NCBI GenBank assembly: GCA_005406025.1
Contig: BGZK01000021.1
Span: 248,001-312,000 of the forward strand
Length of the DNA: 64,000 bases
Origin: Eumeta japonica
Lineage: Eukaryota > Arthropoda > Insecta > Lepidoptera > Psychidae
Direction: 5' to 3'
Under the pieces are notes generated by a model, which was not told the DNA's origin, searched no databases, and saw nothing but the letters and a program-made list of their open reading frames with translations. Positions 1 to 14,200 of this stretch are shown piece after piece; position 1 is the stretch's first letter; the number at the start of each line of letters is the position of its first letter. The position numbers and the translations under genes were made by a program.

Positions 1-1848
1 CGTGATCTGCGTCAATGTTATGTTTGATTATCACATGTGGTTGTTATTCGATGGTGTGGTGTACAACGAGGTATAAATATCAACTTTGATAACACGAGAT
101 CACATATGCACTGAACGCTACCATCGAAGCAGTCCACATGTACACGTGGCCCAAAAGACAACGGACGCTTAAGTGTGACCTAATCGCTACGCTGATCGCT
201 ATCACAGTATACAAGACTACTCAAATCTAATCAAAAATATCTTAATTTCTTAGGAAATGAAATTTCTTAGGAAATCAGATATCTTAAGAAATGAAATTTC
301 TCTTGAAATACGTCATTAGTGAATTCTTTTCGACATTACCACCCATTTCAAATGCTGATTCACCTTGAGAGGAATAGGCAAGAAACTCAAGGGTTGTTCT
401 TTTTACTCATCAATACAAAGGATTGAGTAATTTATAGTTTAGTCGACATTTAAAAATAATATAAAGTAACCTGATAGCCGAGAATTTCAATCCCAAGGGC
501 TTTTGATATTCTGACACGGTATAATAACCCTTGGTGTGTAACTTCATTTTAACGAAAAACGTTTAAACTCATAAAATGGCAAATTTTGAATTTCAACTGG
601 GATGTTATTATAAAAGTGCATACAGTGCCCTTTAAATGATATATTAACTTTTCTCAGACGGGTCTTATAAGCTTATGTCTTCTAAGAGGTACTCTCGACT
701 ATAATACTAGGATAGAACGAGTAATTAGTTTCACATAGCTTATTAAGAACTGTTTGCTATTTGCATGCGTGGTCAATATGAGCAGTTTGAAGCACAGCTT
801 TATATTGCATTGTATTCTATATAAGCCGTAATATGTATGTAATGTTTTATGCAATATTAATTTTTATACTGATTTTTAAAGAATATCAATCAAATTTGGA
901 AAACCGATATCAAACCAATGGAAAAAACTATAATACAATCTGAATATAATCCTAAAACATGAAGCATTGGTTAAGATATTGTTAAAAAAAGCCCTCAAGG
1001 CAGTATAAAATTTATTGCCAGGTTGAGTTTTTGTGTTTTTTTTAACAGTGACTTCATATCATCACACTCATTAATTATAAATATCCAGCTGTGAAATCAT
1101 GAGTGCAGCCATTTTGACTACAAGGTTATATCAATAATGGAATGGCGGCACTTTGATTGAGGAGTTTTTTTTATTGTTTTAATTTATAAGAACTCTGGTT
1201 TCATCAACTTATTGCATATATTTTTTTTTTACTTTGATCAATGAGAGATTTAATTTAGACTACAAAGTAAATTTTCATTTCCCGTGATGTCAATACAGCG
1301 CAAGGTATATTTGTGTTTGTGTGTGCGTGCGTGTGCGCCTGCGTCTGCATCTGTGTCGTCTCATCGATTACATATTGACCCTTAGCGAAAACGAAAACGA
1401 GCAGGTAAGTAATTGATAGTAATATTGTGTTGAAAGACATACGCCCATTAGTCGAACATTCCGACATGCACATTTCATAATATGTAACGTGTGACGTCAT
1501 CGATTCGGCCGTCAGCAGAAATGTAGGCCGCGAAGCGACGCGCCATCTACATATTTGTTCCGCGTATTTATTAAAAAGACACTCCATTAATTCAGTCAAT
1601 CAAAGCGTAAATTGACATTGAACCGGCGATTCTCACAGTCGCAGCCGCCTGCGCACAGTCGCGACGTAGTCCTTAGACGTTCAGCACTCTCTCAGTGATA
1701 CACGAAAAAGGGACTATAATATAATTATGTATTTTTTTATGATTAAATAAAAAGCGTAATGGGAGACATTTCAAATCAATAACTTGGTTCACAAAAAATA
1801 TTAATTAATTTCCATCGGCACTCCAGTATGTGAGACATATAAAAAAAG
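1..1848. other. Upstream region and 5' leader of Loxl2
   Basis: No coding exon is recognisable here. The stretch is AT-rich. It holds a cluster of short direct and inverted copies of AAATTTCTTAGGAAAT at about 245-300 and a GT-rich run at about 1310-1345. From about 1620 the sequence is more GC-rich, as expected near an insect promoter. An in-frame TAA at 1840-1842, 6 bases before the ATG, closes the reading frame upstream of Loxl2. The open frame on the opposite strand at 1255-1599 shows no family resemblance. Confidence 0.6.
1685..1705 (+). promoter_or_regulatory. Possible initiator (transcription start) of Loxl2
   Basis: TCAGT at 1692-1696 matches the arthropod initiator consensus and lies about 155 bases before the start codon, inside a locally GC-richer patch. 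No TATA box is seen about 30 bases upstream. This is a weak motif and the true start could lie in an upstream non-coding exon, so the call is tentative. Confidence 0.25.
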
Positions 1849-2041
1849 ATGCTGCAGAATAAAGCAATCTACAGCGTGATTCTTATATTTCTATTTTGTG
1901 GTGCGCTAGGTGTCGCTAAAAGCAAAAACGTGTCCGATTCCGAGAGAGCTGCTCGTTTGAACTTCATAAGGAATATCTTGAGCAAGGGCGGAGACAGAGA
2001 AGGCGCCGTGAAACTGGTCGGCGGGCCGTCGAGATACGAAG
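1849..2041 (+). CDS. Loxl2: Loxl2 exon 1: signal peptide and start of SRCR1
   Basis: Encodes residues 1-64 plus one base of codon 65. A hydrophobic core ([13 protein letters not shown]) follows a Lys at position 5, typical of a secretion signal with cleavage near residue 23. The exon ends with [12 protein letters not shown], the opening strand of an SRCR domain. The donor GTGAGA begins at 2042 (phase 1). An N-glycosylation site NVS lies at 27. Confidence 0.92.
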
Positions 2042-2204
2042 GTGAGAGACATCGAAGCTAGACGAAAATCATAAACAATTTACATGCATTCACTGCCGTT
2101 GTCCGCCCGCTTCGCTGAACCTAAATTTAAATTTAGCAGTTATCGTTTTCTTTTTATGAACGAAATATTTCTGCAGTTTCACCTCCCTCTCGCCCCAAAC
2201 CCCT

Positions 2205-2249
<45 letters not shown>

Positions 2250-5200
2250 CAAAAACTATCAAAAAATAAGAAATGATGATTATTTTTGGTTACCATACGA
2301 TCTATTTAAATCATACATAGCATATAATTGTCTGATCACTTCTTAATGTACGCTAAGTTTCATCTAGGTCGGTTCATCTAAGCCGTTTCTAAATAATAAA
2401 AGGTCGTACAGAAAGACAGAAACTTTAAAAACGGCAGAATTGGAGTCAGTGACTCATAAAACGAATATTTATCACAAAATATGATAAAAAAAACTTGTAT
2501 GGACAGACAGAACTTACAGATTTATAGAGTTTTGTAGATATAGTTGAATCTTTTAATTTTACTACTTTTAAACTAGGATTTGTTATTCTTGAGCTTTGAG
2601 TAATATAGCACACAAGTATATGAGCTCACAAATGGATGGCGAGGACGAGCTAAGAAAGTCGATTCTAAAATATGTAATATGCTTAGAATCGAGCCCTTAT
2701 GCTCTCGCATTCGTAGCAAGTCTTAGAGTTGGGATTCCACAAAGGTCGCCAAATAGTACAAAAAAAAAGTAATTTATTGTATTATATTCGCGTACCTAAG
2801 AATTTGTTGACTAAAATATGAAAAAACAATCTGGGGTAATTATGAGTTTGCAAAGAGAGTATGAAAGAGGTTAAATGAAAAAAAAAATTTATTTCATTTT
2901 ATTCGGAAAGTGTAAATGCTTGAAAGATAATTTTATTATTTCATTTATATTATGTAAATCAGACCTATAATAAAGGATTATTTCAAATTGCTCGACTTGC
3001 AAACCGCAGATAAAAGGCAATAAAGGTGTTTTTGCACATTTTCGGTACAAGGCGAAAAATTAATACAACTAAAAGTTAAAGGAAAATACTCAACCAACAA
3101 GTCCTCTGAATTGCGCGACAAAGAAATGAGAAGAACACGCAACTTCTTCAAATCTTTCATCAGAACTAAGTCAATTATCAAGTGCAATTCTATGGTAAAT
3201 TTCAACTAGATAGCGTGACCTAACTACAAAGAGACAGACCCTAAAGTGTCGCGATAAGAAAATTAGAAAATTTAATACAAACATAGATTTCATAGATAAT
3301 TTTAAAGTAAAGGATATATTTTTTAATACCTTTGAATATTACATCAGCTTTACCTGGAGTGAGGTCTCCAAGTACATGAAATTCTATCATCCAACTTGAT
3401 TTTAGATAAGTATAAAATTGTGTGATATTGAATGGAATACAACTCAAACCCAAAGGAAGTATCATAAACAAATTTAACTTGAGAAAATGAATATAAATTG
3501 AAATTTCAAAAGTATTAAAGAAACATTCGTTATGGGTTCCTTTTTAAAGACCAAAATCAAAACAACTGTACTGGGTTTATACACCAATCATTTATTTAAC
3601 AATTTACTAAATTATTAATATTCAGTTTAACCGTATAATTATGGCTCATCAAACATGACACACAATTTTTTTTTTATTTGTTTTCGACTCGACTTCAGTT
3701 TTTTTTTTTATTTTACGTTCAGTTTATTTTTTCTTCCAACTATCAACATTCACTTTCAAGTCAATATTGATCGATTTATATTAATGGTAACAGTCACTAA
3801 CGTAGAATCTCATTTTTGAGTTTCTAGTATTGCCTAGAATTTCTCCGCGACTTCTATAGTCTGAACTTGTATACCTACATATCTTTTTACACACGCTAAG
3901 AAAAAACACACACAAAAACAGATGAAAACTTCAGTATTTGCAAGAGAAGTAATAATTGCTTCTCAATAGAGAACGTTCCTCTATTTCATAACCTATCTTT
4001 TTCCGGTTCATGAGATATCTATTAATCTACGTCAAGTCAAACTTATTTGAAGTGTAATTGAATAACTACCTATCACCATTTTAATTTCAAATCAAAGTCA
4101 AACTAATACGGACTGACGGTTGCCAAATGTTGATTCAATTATGATAAAGGTGGATTCCCACTTAGCGCGATATCGCGGCCGCCAAACCAATTTTACTGCA
4201 TTGCTTATCGGTCTATAGTGTATATGAGATGAAGGACAAAATTGCTATTTGAAAATGAAAGCTGTAAAAGAGAACTAATTAATCACTGCATCTACGACCC
4301 AATATCATAATTCAATAAAAAATATTATGTAAAGAAAAATTTTGATGTATATATGAATGGGTGTGCGTAATTTAAGTCTTAAATATCATCTTTATTATCC
4401 ATTATGATAAATACACATGACAAACGGGACTTACTGTTATATATCACCAACAAAAACTTAGTCGAAATATTTCAAATTTCGTAAAAATACAACACTTTTA
4501 AATGCGATTTTCACGGATTTGCTCAGACTGTTTTCTCACCAACTCACGCCTGACAGAAACACCACACCGCCGATATCGCCGCCCCGGCGTCGGGACGATA
4601 TCGCGCGCAGGGACGGCGATATCTCTCGGCGTGTGAATCGACCCTTAACAGGCGACAAGCAATAACAACGTCACGCTAACAGGTAACGTTCACGTCTGGC
4701 ACGCCGGGCGCTGGGGGGCCGTCTGCGACGACTCCTGGGACGACCGGGCGGCCGACGTCGTGTGCTCCAAGTTCAACAGGACCGGCGCGGCCACCCGCGG
4801 CTCACAGTATGGCTACTCGAAAGGTGACCGTGAATTATGTTCTGAGCGATATACGAATCCTAAAGCACAATCATTCATAGGACATAATCGCTTGAATACA
4901 TTCAAGCTTTAATAGTCTATTGGAAGCTTTTCATATGTACACTGTAAGCGAATTACGAGTAAGAGATTGTACAGAAAACCGTCGGTCGTGTTTAAAAGGA
5001 TCTTGCTTTATGGTTTTTCTACTGTCTATGCCAATGGTGATCTTGATTTTTTTGGAACATCACGTCTATTTGAAACTAGAAATATCGTATGTCGTATTCC
5101 AGAAGATAGTATAATATATAAGTAATTTCGATTGGTCGGAAAAAAAACGGCTGAAAGCAGCCGTTTCGAAAAGTTGGTCTGCAAAGACAAACAGACGTAC

Positions 5201-8200
5201 ACTATTTATTGTATTTACAAGCATAAAGAATAGAGTCGATAGTATCTTCTACAATCTAATATTCTAAAGCAATTTTTTCAAGGTGAAAGTTGCATCTTCT
5301 TGTGCAATAACAAAACCATTACGCAATTCATTTCGCAACTAATAAAATTCCCAAATAATAAAATTTTATGGACATGTCAATAACGTCAGATTATTTACTA
5401 GGCACAGTTTATTCGTGGAATATCCCATGAACCTTTTTTAATTGTGAAATACTCTCAGGTAACACAATGTTATCTCATTCCGTGAACCAAGAACAGTTGA
5501 TAGGCATAGTAAAATTAATTTCCAATTTTCAGCCACCGTAGTGATTATTTCCGTAGTGAATATTGATTCATTTCGTGTATGGAGCCGTAGTTTTTTAAAT
5601 AATAGTCATTATAGAGGTTGTTTAACACGCTTAATTTATACACCGTCAGATGGAAGTGCATTTTCTCACACAACTTTATAATTAATTCCAGTATTTTTCA
5701 CACATACTGAAATATACTTTGAGCATGAAATTTCGCGTGTGCATGACACAAAAACAACATCTATCTATCATATTTAGTAACATAAAAGTTTATTGTCAAC
5801 AGTAAAATATTGGATGGAGAACATCGTATGCCAAGGTCAAGAGACATCATTGATACAATGCATGTTCCCCGGATGGGGAAACTCGAAATGTGACGCTAAT
5901 GAAGCGGCAGGAGTTAAATGCATCGGTGAACCAGATCTGGAACCTGCAGCAAAACCTTTCACGAGATGGCCGGGCAAGCTCTTACAGCAAGTGCTGGATG
6001 TCAGCACTGCGAAGATCAGATTAATCGGTGGTAGAGACGAAAACGAAGGTAGAGTTGAGGTAAGTTATATTATAATACAATATTTTACATCAAAATTGAT
6101 GCAGATCACGTGAAGTTCAAAATATGGAATAGCTAAAAATTATCGTAGTATGTCGGGCAGTTACAGAAAAATCGGGGAAATATACATTAAAATATAGAAA
6201 ATGTAGAAATACCGAATCTATCTAGACTACCTAATATTGAAACTCGACAAAATCAATCAGAAACTAATGTTTGAGTATTAAAAAATACCAAAACGCTCAA
6301 ATTAAAAATCTCATTCATAAAAACAAACGTTATATACGAGGAATGACGAATGAAAAATTTAATTGGATTGACAACTCTTTTCTGACGCGTATCTTGTAAT
6401 GCATAAATGCAGGAACATGTTTAGGAAAACCTTGTTCGATCTATAATGGCTAGCGTTATGCGGAAGAAAATCGAAAATTAGCTTCCTTACCGTCTTCCAG
6501 ATCCAATACAACGGCGTATGGGGCAGCATTTGTGGTGACGGATGGACCCTCCACGAGGCCCTAGTGACCTGCCGCCATCTGGGCCTGGGTTACGCCGCGC
6601 AGTCCTCGCAGACGGACTACTTCGGGTCCTCCAGGATAGTACTCAGCGGGGTCCGTTGCGAGGGCAACGAGACCGGCTTGTTCCAATGCAGGCATCGGCA
6701 GTACGGCGACGCCGTTTGTCCGGGGAGTGTCGGTGGGTAGTTTAGACGTGACAGGACGGTGCATACGGATGGATGCATTCACGCATTTTAATGATGTGTC
6801 GAACGCAGTTGAATGTTTGCATGAACACATTTTAAATATAACACTAGCGTTTGTCGCGACTTTCTCCGCATATTTTTCCTTTACGTCTTAATACCCCTTG
6901 TCTTCATTTTAAGTGCGTCCTGCCTGAATAGGAAGAATAAAAACTTAGAAATGCACGAGTTTGTGTGTGTGTGTGTGTTTGTCCCCGCCGCTCCATTTGA
7001 GACTGTCTTCTTCCTTAGACACTATTTGATGTGGGAAAAGAGAAAGCTCACGCATTTATTATTCACACATACATTATTCATTTGAGAAACAACAGCCACG
7101 AGAAATCGCTCTTGCGTTCCAAATGACGATTACACGCACCTGAAACACGATTAAATAATAATGAACACTTTAAACGACAATTCAAAAATTTATCTAAATA
7201 CTTTGTTTTTGTCAAATTGCATGAATGATAGAATGCATGAATGTTAACTTGTATAAATACCCGTAAAAAAAAATCATCAATTGTACTGTATAATAGCTCC
7301 ACATCCAGAATACGAAAAATTGTAAAATATATTTTGTGTTGACCCCTTTGACACTATAGGACATACAACACTAGAAGCGAAGAGGGTGATAGCCGTGCGG
7401 TCAAAACGTTGTCTCCCAATAGGGACGCACCGGGTTCGAAAAATTACCACGGACAAATTAAATATATTAAATTTTACCTCAATCACATAAAAAAAAACAC
7501 TCGCCCTTCGCCTCAAACAGTACGTCCGGCCGGTCGACCCTAGACGTTGTAACCGACCGATAACGGTATAACCGCCGTCGACAGCCGCCTAGTCACACGA
7601 AAACAACGTGGGGGACTCAGCCCCCGAACCGAAATGAGATTGCGGGAGCGCACGCCTCTGAAGTGCAAATTGCAGGAAGGAAATGCAACTGCATGTTCGT
7701 CACACTCGCGCATTATCAACACGGTCATTTTTAATAATGCAGTTCGACAGACACAGTATGGCTAGCGGGTTCCAAGGACGTGTATTTAGAGCAATGCGTC
7801 TACCTGAATCACAACCGACAACCTGAAACACGACCGACAAAAATCGCGTCTATCATTTCGACAGCTTATTTACAAAAGATTTCGTTATTATTTCATAAAT
7901 ATTTATTTCGTATTTGACTCATTTATGAACAGTTTACACTACCGTTCTTTATACATATAACAAATGTAATGTATGTTTACATTTTACAGTTTACATTTAT
8001 ATAATAAATGTAAACTGAACTACTTCTCTTTGACTTCATCAAGTAAAAGTTCTTTTTTGTCTCAAGCATGTCTATCTATGAACAAATAACAAATAATGTT
8101 TTATTTAATTTTTTTGTTTAAATTCAAACTCCGACTTTTTCAGGTCACGCCTGTATTGCTGGCCTGGGTTAATAGTTTTTTTCATTGATCCATCATTTTC

Positions 8201-11200
8201 TTTTTGTTATATAATAAACCATAAAATAAAGAAAAATATTTCATTTGGGTATGCAATAGTTTTTTTTTAATTTTTCTATTTCAACTTCGTCCAATATTCC
8301 AATTTTAATTCTGATTCTGTTTCTAGATCATGATCATATAACAAATATAATACAATGTGCTTTCTAAAATTCCAAATTGCTAAGTCAATCTTTTTATTTA
8401 TCTTAACAGTGTAAATTAAATTTTTATATTGTGCTCTTGTAGCGTTTACAAATTGTAAGTTAAATTTATTTTTGGGCCATATTACAACATAACCTAGATT
8501 TAGTTAATCTATATTTATTAAAAATATAATTGTAATTTTATATAAAAAAACAATATCGATAGAAACAATCTCGAGACGGATACCATAGACCACATAAAGC
8601 GGCGACCGTGGTAGAAGGAAACAAACGTGTCGTCAGCTCTATAATCTATGGGCGTACAGAAGAATGAGGGGGGAACAAGTGAAATTTCCCATTTTCCGGT
8701 TCGTTTGACGGTGAAAATTATCAAAGTTGGCGCACGCGGCCCCGGCTGGGGAACGTTTTCGATAACTATTCGATTTCGATGTTTCCTTCCATATCCGATT
8801 CGGATTCGATGTTCCGCAAACATTTCCGTTGTTGTACATCTGTTTCGTTATTTGTTTTCGCGAATGAGCTGTCTATGGATGTTATGTTCCAGTTTATTTT
8901 GTACTATTTCCGGTCCGGTGTCGTTAATGTTACGATGACCGATGAATGTTGAATTCGATTGTGAACGTTCAAAACTGATTTCATCGCGAGTACTATGATA
9001 GTGATATTTTTCTTTCTGAAACGAGGTCTAAATTCAAAAGGTCCAACAAACGAATCAGTTTTTCACATTAAACCGATTCGCTCTCTAAACATTGTTGTCG
9101 ATAATTTTTAACTTAATGTTATTTTTAAAAAGTAATTTTCAATTTTTCTTTTATGCTTTGAAATTTTTATTATTAACCGTTGAAAAAGAATCGCATGGTG
9201 AAAAGAAAATTCTGGTCGTAATATCGGAACTCTGTTATGTTCGTCTTCAAAACTGAATTTTGCATTTAACGAATGCGTGCAAAAATTCAAATCTATACTA
9301 TTTCATCGATAAAAACCTCTTTCGTCAGTAGACAATCCTAGCTGTATCAATTTTAGATGATAGACATTGTGTCGTTTCGTTTTTAAAGGATATGAGTATG
9401 TATGAAAAAATGCAATTGAATCAAATTTTGGACAATAAGTTAAAATTTAAAAGTGAACATTGTTTAGATATAATCTTATTTGGCATTGAAACACGAAATT
9501 CTAGCAAGAATAATCAAATTTTAATAAAACTGGTTTGTCTGTCCAGTTTTTCCACCATTTTTCATTTTTATACCGCATAACTTACAAGACAAAAACATCC
9601 AATACTAACAATTTAAAAACATACCCCAAAATATTTAATGCGATTTCTTGTTCAAATGTATACACTGAAAAAAAAAATTGGTCATTCCAACCATAAGTTT
9701 GAATAACATAATGAATTTGGATTGTTGGTTTTGAGCGAATCAATATTTTGGTTGTCTTAACCAACCTGTATGTTGGTACGATTGATCCGATTGGTTAAAT
9801 CACACATATTATTTGTTAATACAACGAATTATTCAGTTATTACAACAAAATATATTTAACCAAGCCAAATTTGAACTTGGTTAGAAATATTTTTTTCAGT
9901 GTAATAGGGGAAAAAACCGCAGCAGATCAAACTATCTTATGAGACAACAATGTAACTTCTGCAACGAACAAGCAATTCGCATGTCCTTCTGATATGTTAA
10001 AGAAAAGGAACTTCGCGTCGTAACTGTTAACTTATACAGTCTAAAATTATGACAGTTTCATTTTAAATATACCCAGTTACGTTGCAGGACACGTAGCAGC
10101 GGTCGTATGCACAAGAACCCTAGCCGACTTAGCCCTGGACTACAAGGAGTTGGAACATAGCTCGCATCTGCAAGACGTCGCTCTGTACCATCTGCAGTGC
10201 GCCATGGAAGAGTTGTGTTTGGCCAAATCTGCTTACGAGGTGATTAAAACCGTTTGCTTTTATCACACGAAATTTCACAATTTTATATTCGTGAGTGTCC
10301 CCAGATCTATTTCAGCGTACGGGTGACTAAATAAACTCTCAATACAGAATTATAGTAAGTGCTTGAGCGTAGGACAGATTCCTGTACAATATAAACATTT
10401 GTATAATTAAAAATTAATGTTTATTTTGAATGTGTATATTTTCATGTATTATAAGGAACATGTATTCTATCAACTAACTCATAGTACAAAATTACGTTGC
10501 TTAGTATAGAACCAGATGGTAGTGTTGTGCGTGTGTGTGTACGTTTGTGTGTCCCTATATATACATATTTATTAACCATTTATTATTTATATTATTTTCA
10601 GTTGATCAAAGTTCGCCAGTTTCTTGTAATATAAATAAGACAAAGTGAAGTTGGTTCTCCTTCGTAAACCGCTTTTCAAATCTTCGGCTCTCCAATTAAA
10701 CCTGCTGTTAGGTTCTTTTATATCAATCGATCGATAGAGCCTCTACTCCCATATTTACCGGCACATAGCAGTATACCCACTAATTACGAAAAAACAAGCG
10801 AGATCACGAATCGTGCGTTTTTACTGAAACTATTTCAACAATTTATCACTTTTCCCATTTTACATTCCGATTAGCTTATAGGGAGACTTCCAAATTATAA
10901 ATTCCATGTTTCAACACAAAACCTTAATACTTCACTAAGCTTTTTATGGCTGAATTCTTAAAAATATAAACCAATTAGCTAAAGAAATACCGCGCGTACT
11001 GACACTTACTCGTTCACGAATGGAGCTATGAAACAACGCATTTCGAGCAATAACTTTTCATACACGAAAATGGGGCCTAAGCTGGTCTAAAAGCTTTCAC
11101 ATACTGCTTATATTAAAGACAAAACAATGGGCGACACATTTCCAAGACTCCTGTCTTACTATATGTATGTATATACATATATATACTTATATACATACAT

Positions 11201-14200
11201 ACATACACACATATATATATATATATATTAAACAGCTGTTTTTCAGCTACAATCGAACATTCGTTCTTACACATACATACGTAAATAAATAAAGTATTTA
11301 AAATACGTTAATGTTCCTTTACTGCGCTGTATTCTGACCAAAGAAAACTTTATGATATGAAATTCTGTTCTCCTACTATCCCAACACATTATAAAATACA
11401 AAATCTATCTTCATATCTGTCTGTCTGTGCGTTCGTACGCTTATAGCTGAAGTACTGCTATAAGTTGCTTAATTCTTTCTTCAGTCTGAAAATAAGATAT
11501 GTGGCAAATATTTAATATATATTTCACTATGATACATAGTCAAGGGCAGTTTTAGTAACTACTTTACTCCATTGGCTGTAAATTTTTATTTAAATGCTTC
11601 GTTGTCCTCTTCGATTGGCCAGGAAGAGAGATGTTAAGGGCAACAAGAAATGAGAATGAGACAGAGATTAATAGCAAGGAAAAGCAAGAATAAGAAGGAA
11701 AGAGAGAAAAATAGAGAGTAAGCAGAAAGAGACAGATTAAAGAAAAAGTAAAAGTAAGAGAGAGACAGAGAAATCAAGCGAGACCAAAAGGGACGTAGGT
11801 TCACAATCGGGAATGAAATTAAGATTGGCAATGAGATGAGAGATCAGTTTAGAATCGAGTTTTAATAAAAATAAATAATCTCACTAACGTTTTTTTCATA
11901 CGTTATAATGCAGCGGTTAAGGGTAAGTTCGTAATAAATAAAAAAATTTGGTTGCCTGTAAAGTCGGTATACGGGCGAAAGTTTTACGTGACAACGACTT
12001 TGAATGGTAAAATCATTTTAATGTGAATATTCATTCGTATAGTAGGAAGAAGGATGAAATAATAGTAACAATTTAAAACATTTATTTATACAAAGAATTA
12101 TATTTAAAACATTAATTTATACAAAGAATCTCGCACTGAATTTCATATTAACAAAATTTTATTTTTACCTTTACACATACATACGTATTTATATACAAAT
12201 ATACATACAATAACTTGCAATACATTTGCAAGCTATGCACTAATTCTCTAGTGCTGCGCGCGCGGCAGACCGATCATAGTTGAGTGGGAGAGAGACGCAA
12301 GGCATTCGGCGGGCCTCTCTCTCGTTCGGTGACTCATCGTTACGTTACCGAGCGTTACACTTTTTCAAAGTGACTCCCAGCCGCAACCTAATTTAAGACG
12401 TTGTCACGTCAAAAAATACACACTGCAACACAGACGCATCTTCCATTCAATAATAAATAACGTTAACCCGTAAACATGACTGATAATAGACATCGATAAT
12501 GGCGCCACCTATCGACTTAGATGGCCCGACTAAAATATAAATATTATCCTCAGAATGTTCAATTCCACTTTCAATGTTGACGTTCGGCGCCAAGTCAAAG
12601 ACCCTCGTCAGGGGCGCCGCTTGTTGCCTCACTTCGTCGAGCACGCGCCGGAAATATATTAATATTCCAATAAGGAAATGGTAATATTATCCTACCAAAA
12701 GGTGCTATTTTCTACCGTCTCTTTATGGAACGTATGAATATATAAATAATGGATATAATAAAGTATAGACGTAGATGGATGTATACAACCTTTATTGTGA
12801 AGACACGGCATTTTTTTGGAATTTTAGATCGGGTGAAGACGAATAGATAGGAAAATCTAATTATGAACTTAATTCTATAATAATAATATACATAACTTAC
12901 AAAGCAAATATAATATTCATTCTGCGAAATGATGTTAAATGATCGAAATTGAATGGATCTCATTATTTGATTCGCCATTGCTACAAAAAAGTTATTTTGA
13001 ATTCGATGTATCAATTAAAAGAACTTTTTTATATAAAACCACCGTCTGCTAAAACGAATTAATTTCGTTTTTTGTCAAACGGAAAAGCTTTAATTAAAGC
13101 GATAAAAAAGTATAGGGCAGACAGTTTTGTCTGACAATTTTTGTTGATAATCGTAAATGTACGACTGACGAATTTGTATCATCGGTGTCCTTGTGTGGGG
13201 AAATTCATTAAAATTATTTTTACTGTTATAATCTCATACCTATTTCGCAGAAGGGTAGGCAGAGACTACAGATTTCCATATGATACGATATTTCTACATC
13301 TCTCTTGATTCAACTGACATCCATCAATCTTTTGAAGCAACCTCGTCAGTTTTTAATGCTTAAAATTCGTTTTTTTTTTAAATACACCACTAATTTGGTC
13401 TGTATAAGATTTTCTAGGGTGACCTTGGCCGATCTTTCCATCTTATGCATTCGTTCTTTAGGTTTGTCTTGATGGTCTACTTATATTCGTTTTTTTTTCA
13501 AATGACCAAGGGCGAAATTCAAAGAAAAGTAATCCTACACTTAAAAATAACGAACAGGTACACCAACAAAATTTATTACAATGGTAATAAACTCCAGTTT
13601 ATTACCGTTACAAATATGTAGTACCGGGTACAAATCAGAATAAAATTTAATTTAGAATACGTTGTTAACCAATCTAAATAATTGATTCATATGTTTTGTT
13701 CCAAACGTCAAAATTATTAAACTAAGTTCGTGTAGTTATCAAACTTAAGCGACTTGGAACAGAATCGAATCGAACTTTTATATATAAATAACAATTTGTG
13801 ACAGAAGTATGTATGTAGATTAAATTAGTATCGAATATCAGTATTAAATACTGTCTAAACTTTCTCTCTATGTTTTACCCTCACATACCGAATCCACAAC
13901 GTGTTTATACATTTGCCTTTAGCCGAGTTAATTCAAAACACCTGCGTGTGTTCACTGAAATAAAATGTATGCCTGTTTACAATTTATGACTATATCCAAT
14001 TAAGCGAACCTAATTTTTGTTCATCGAGAACTGTATCTGTATCTATTGTCAATATGGTGGAAAAGGACGCTGGGTTGCTTTTAGTGAAACGGCTGAATTG
14101 TACGAATTGTTGTATGAATCGCGGGTAATATTGTTAACGGGTTTACTCTTATATATTATTCCGTGAACAATGGATTCGCAAATCCGCCAATCATTAATCC

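Larger units (their letters stand above)
2042..4682 (+). other. Loxl2 intron 1
   Basis: GT-AG intron of 2641 bases. It contains a (CA)n microsatellite at 2206-2246 and a terminal-inverted-repeat element at 4145-4650. At about 2345-2425 a degenerate segment (GGTCGGTTCATCTAAGCCG) resembles 3' ends of lepidopteran retroposons. The rest is AT-rich with T-runs; I see nothing else in it. Confidence 0.8.
6733..10087 (+). other. Loxl2 intron 4
   Basis: GT-AG intron of 3355 bases. It holds a short GT run (6961-6979), a tRNA-like SINE head (7381-7440), a GC-richer block (7520-7735) and a MITE (9663-9901). The segment at 8510-8940 resembles, from memory only, a dispersed lepidopteran repeat; no second copy is in the window. 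Elsewhere it is AT-rich and empty. Confidence 0.75.

Noticed and set aside
2084..2296. Open frames with runs of Thr-His or Val-Cys
   Set aside because: They are translations of the (CA)n microsatellite just after exon 1.
5147..5166. Bacterial-type terminator hairpin
   Set aside because: The context is an animal intron; the hairpin is more likely a repeat end.
7381..7440. Functional tRNA gene
   Set aside because: A and B boxes are present but the acceptor and anticodon stems do not pair well by eye.
8518..8938. Overlapping frames on both strands in intron 4
   Set aside because: No recognisable domain; overlapping open frames on both strands suggest GC-richer repeat DNA rather than a gene.
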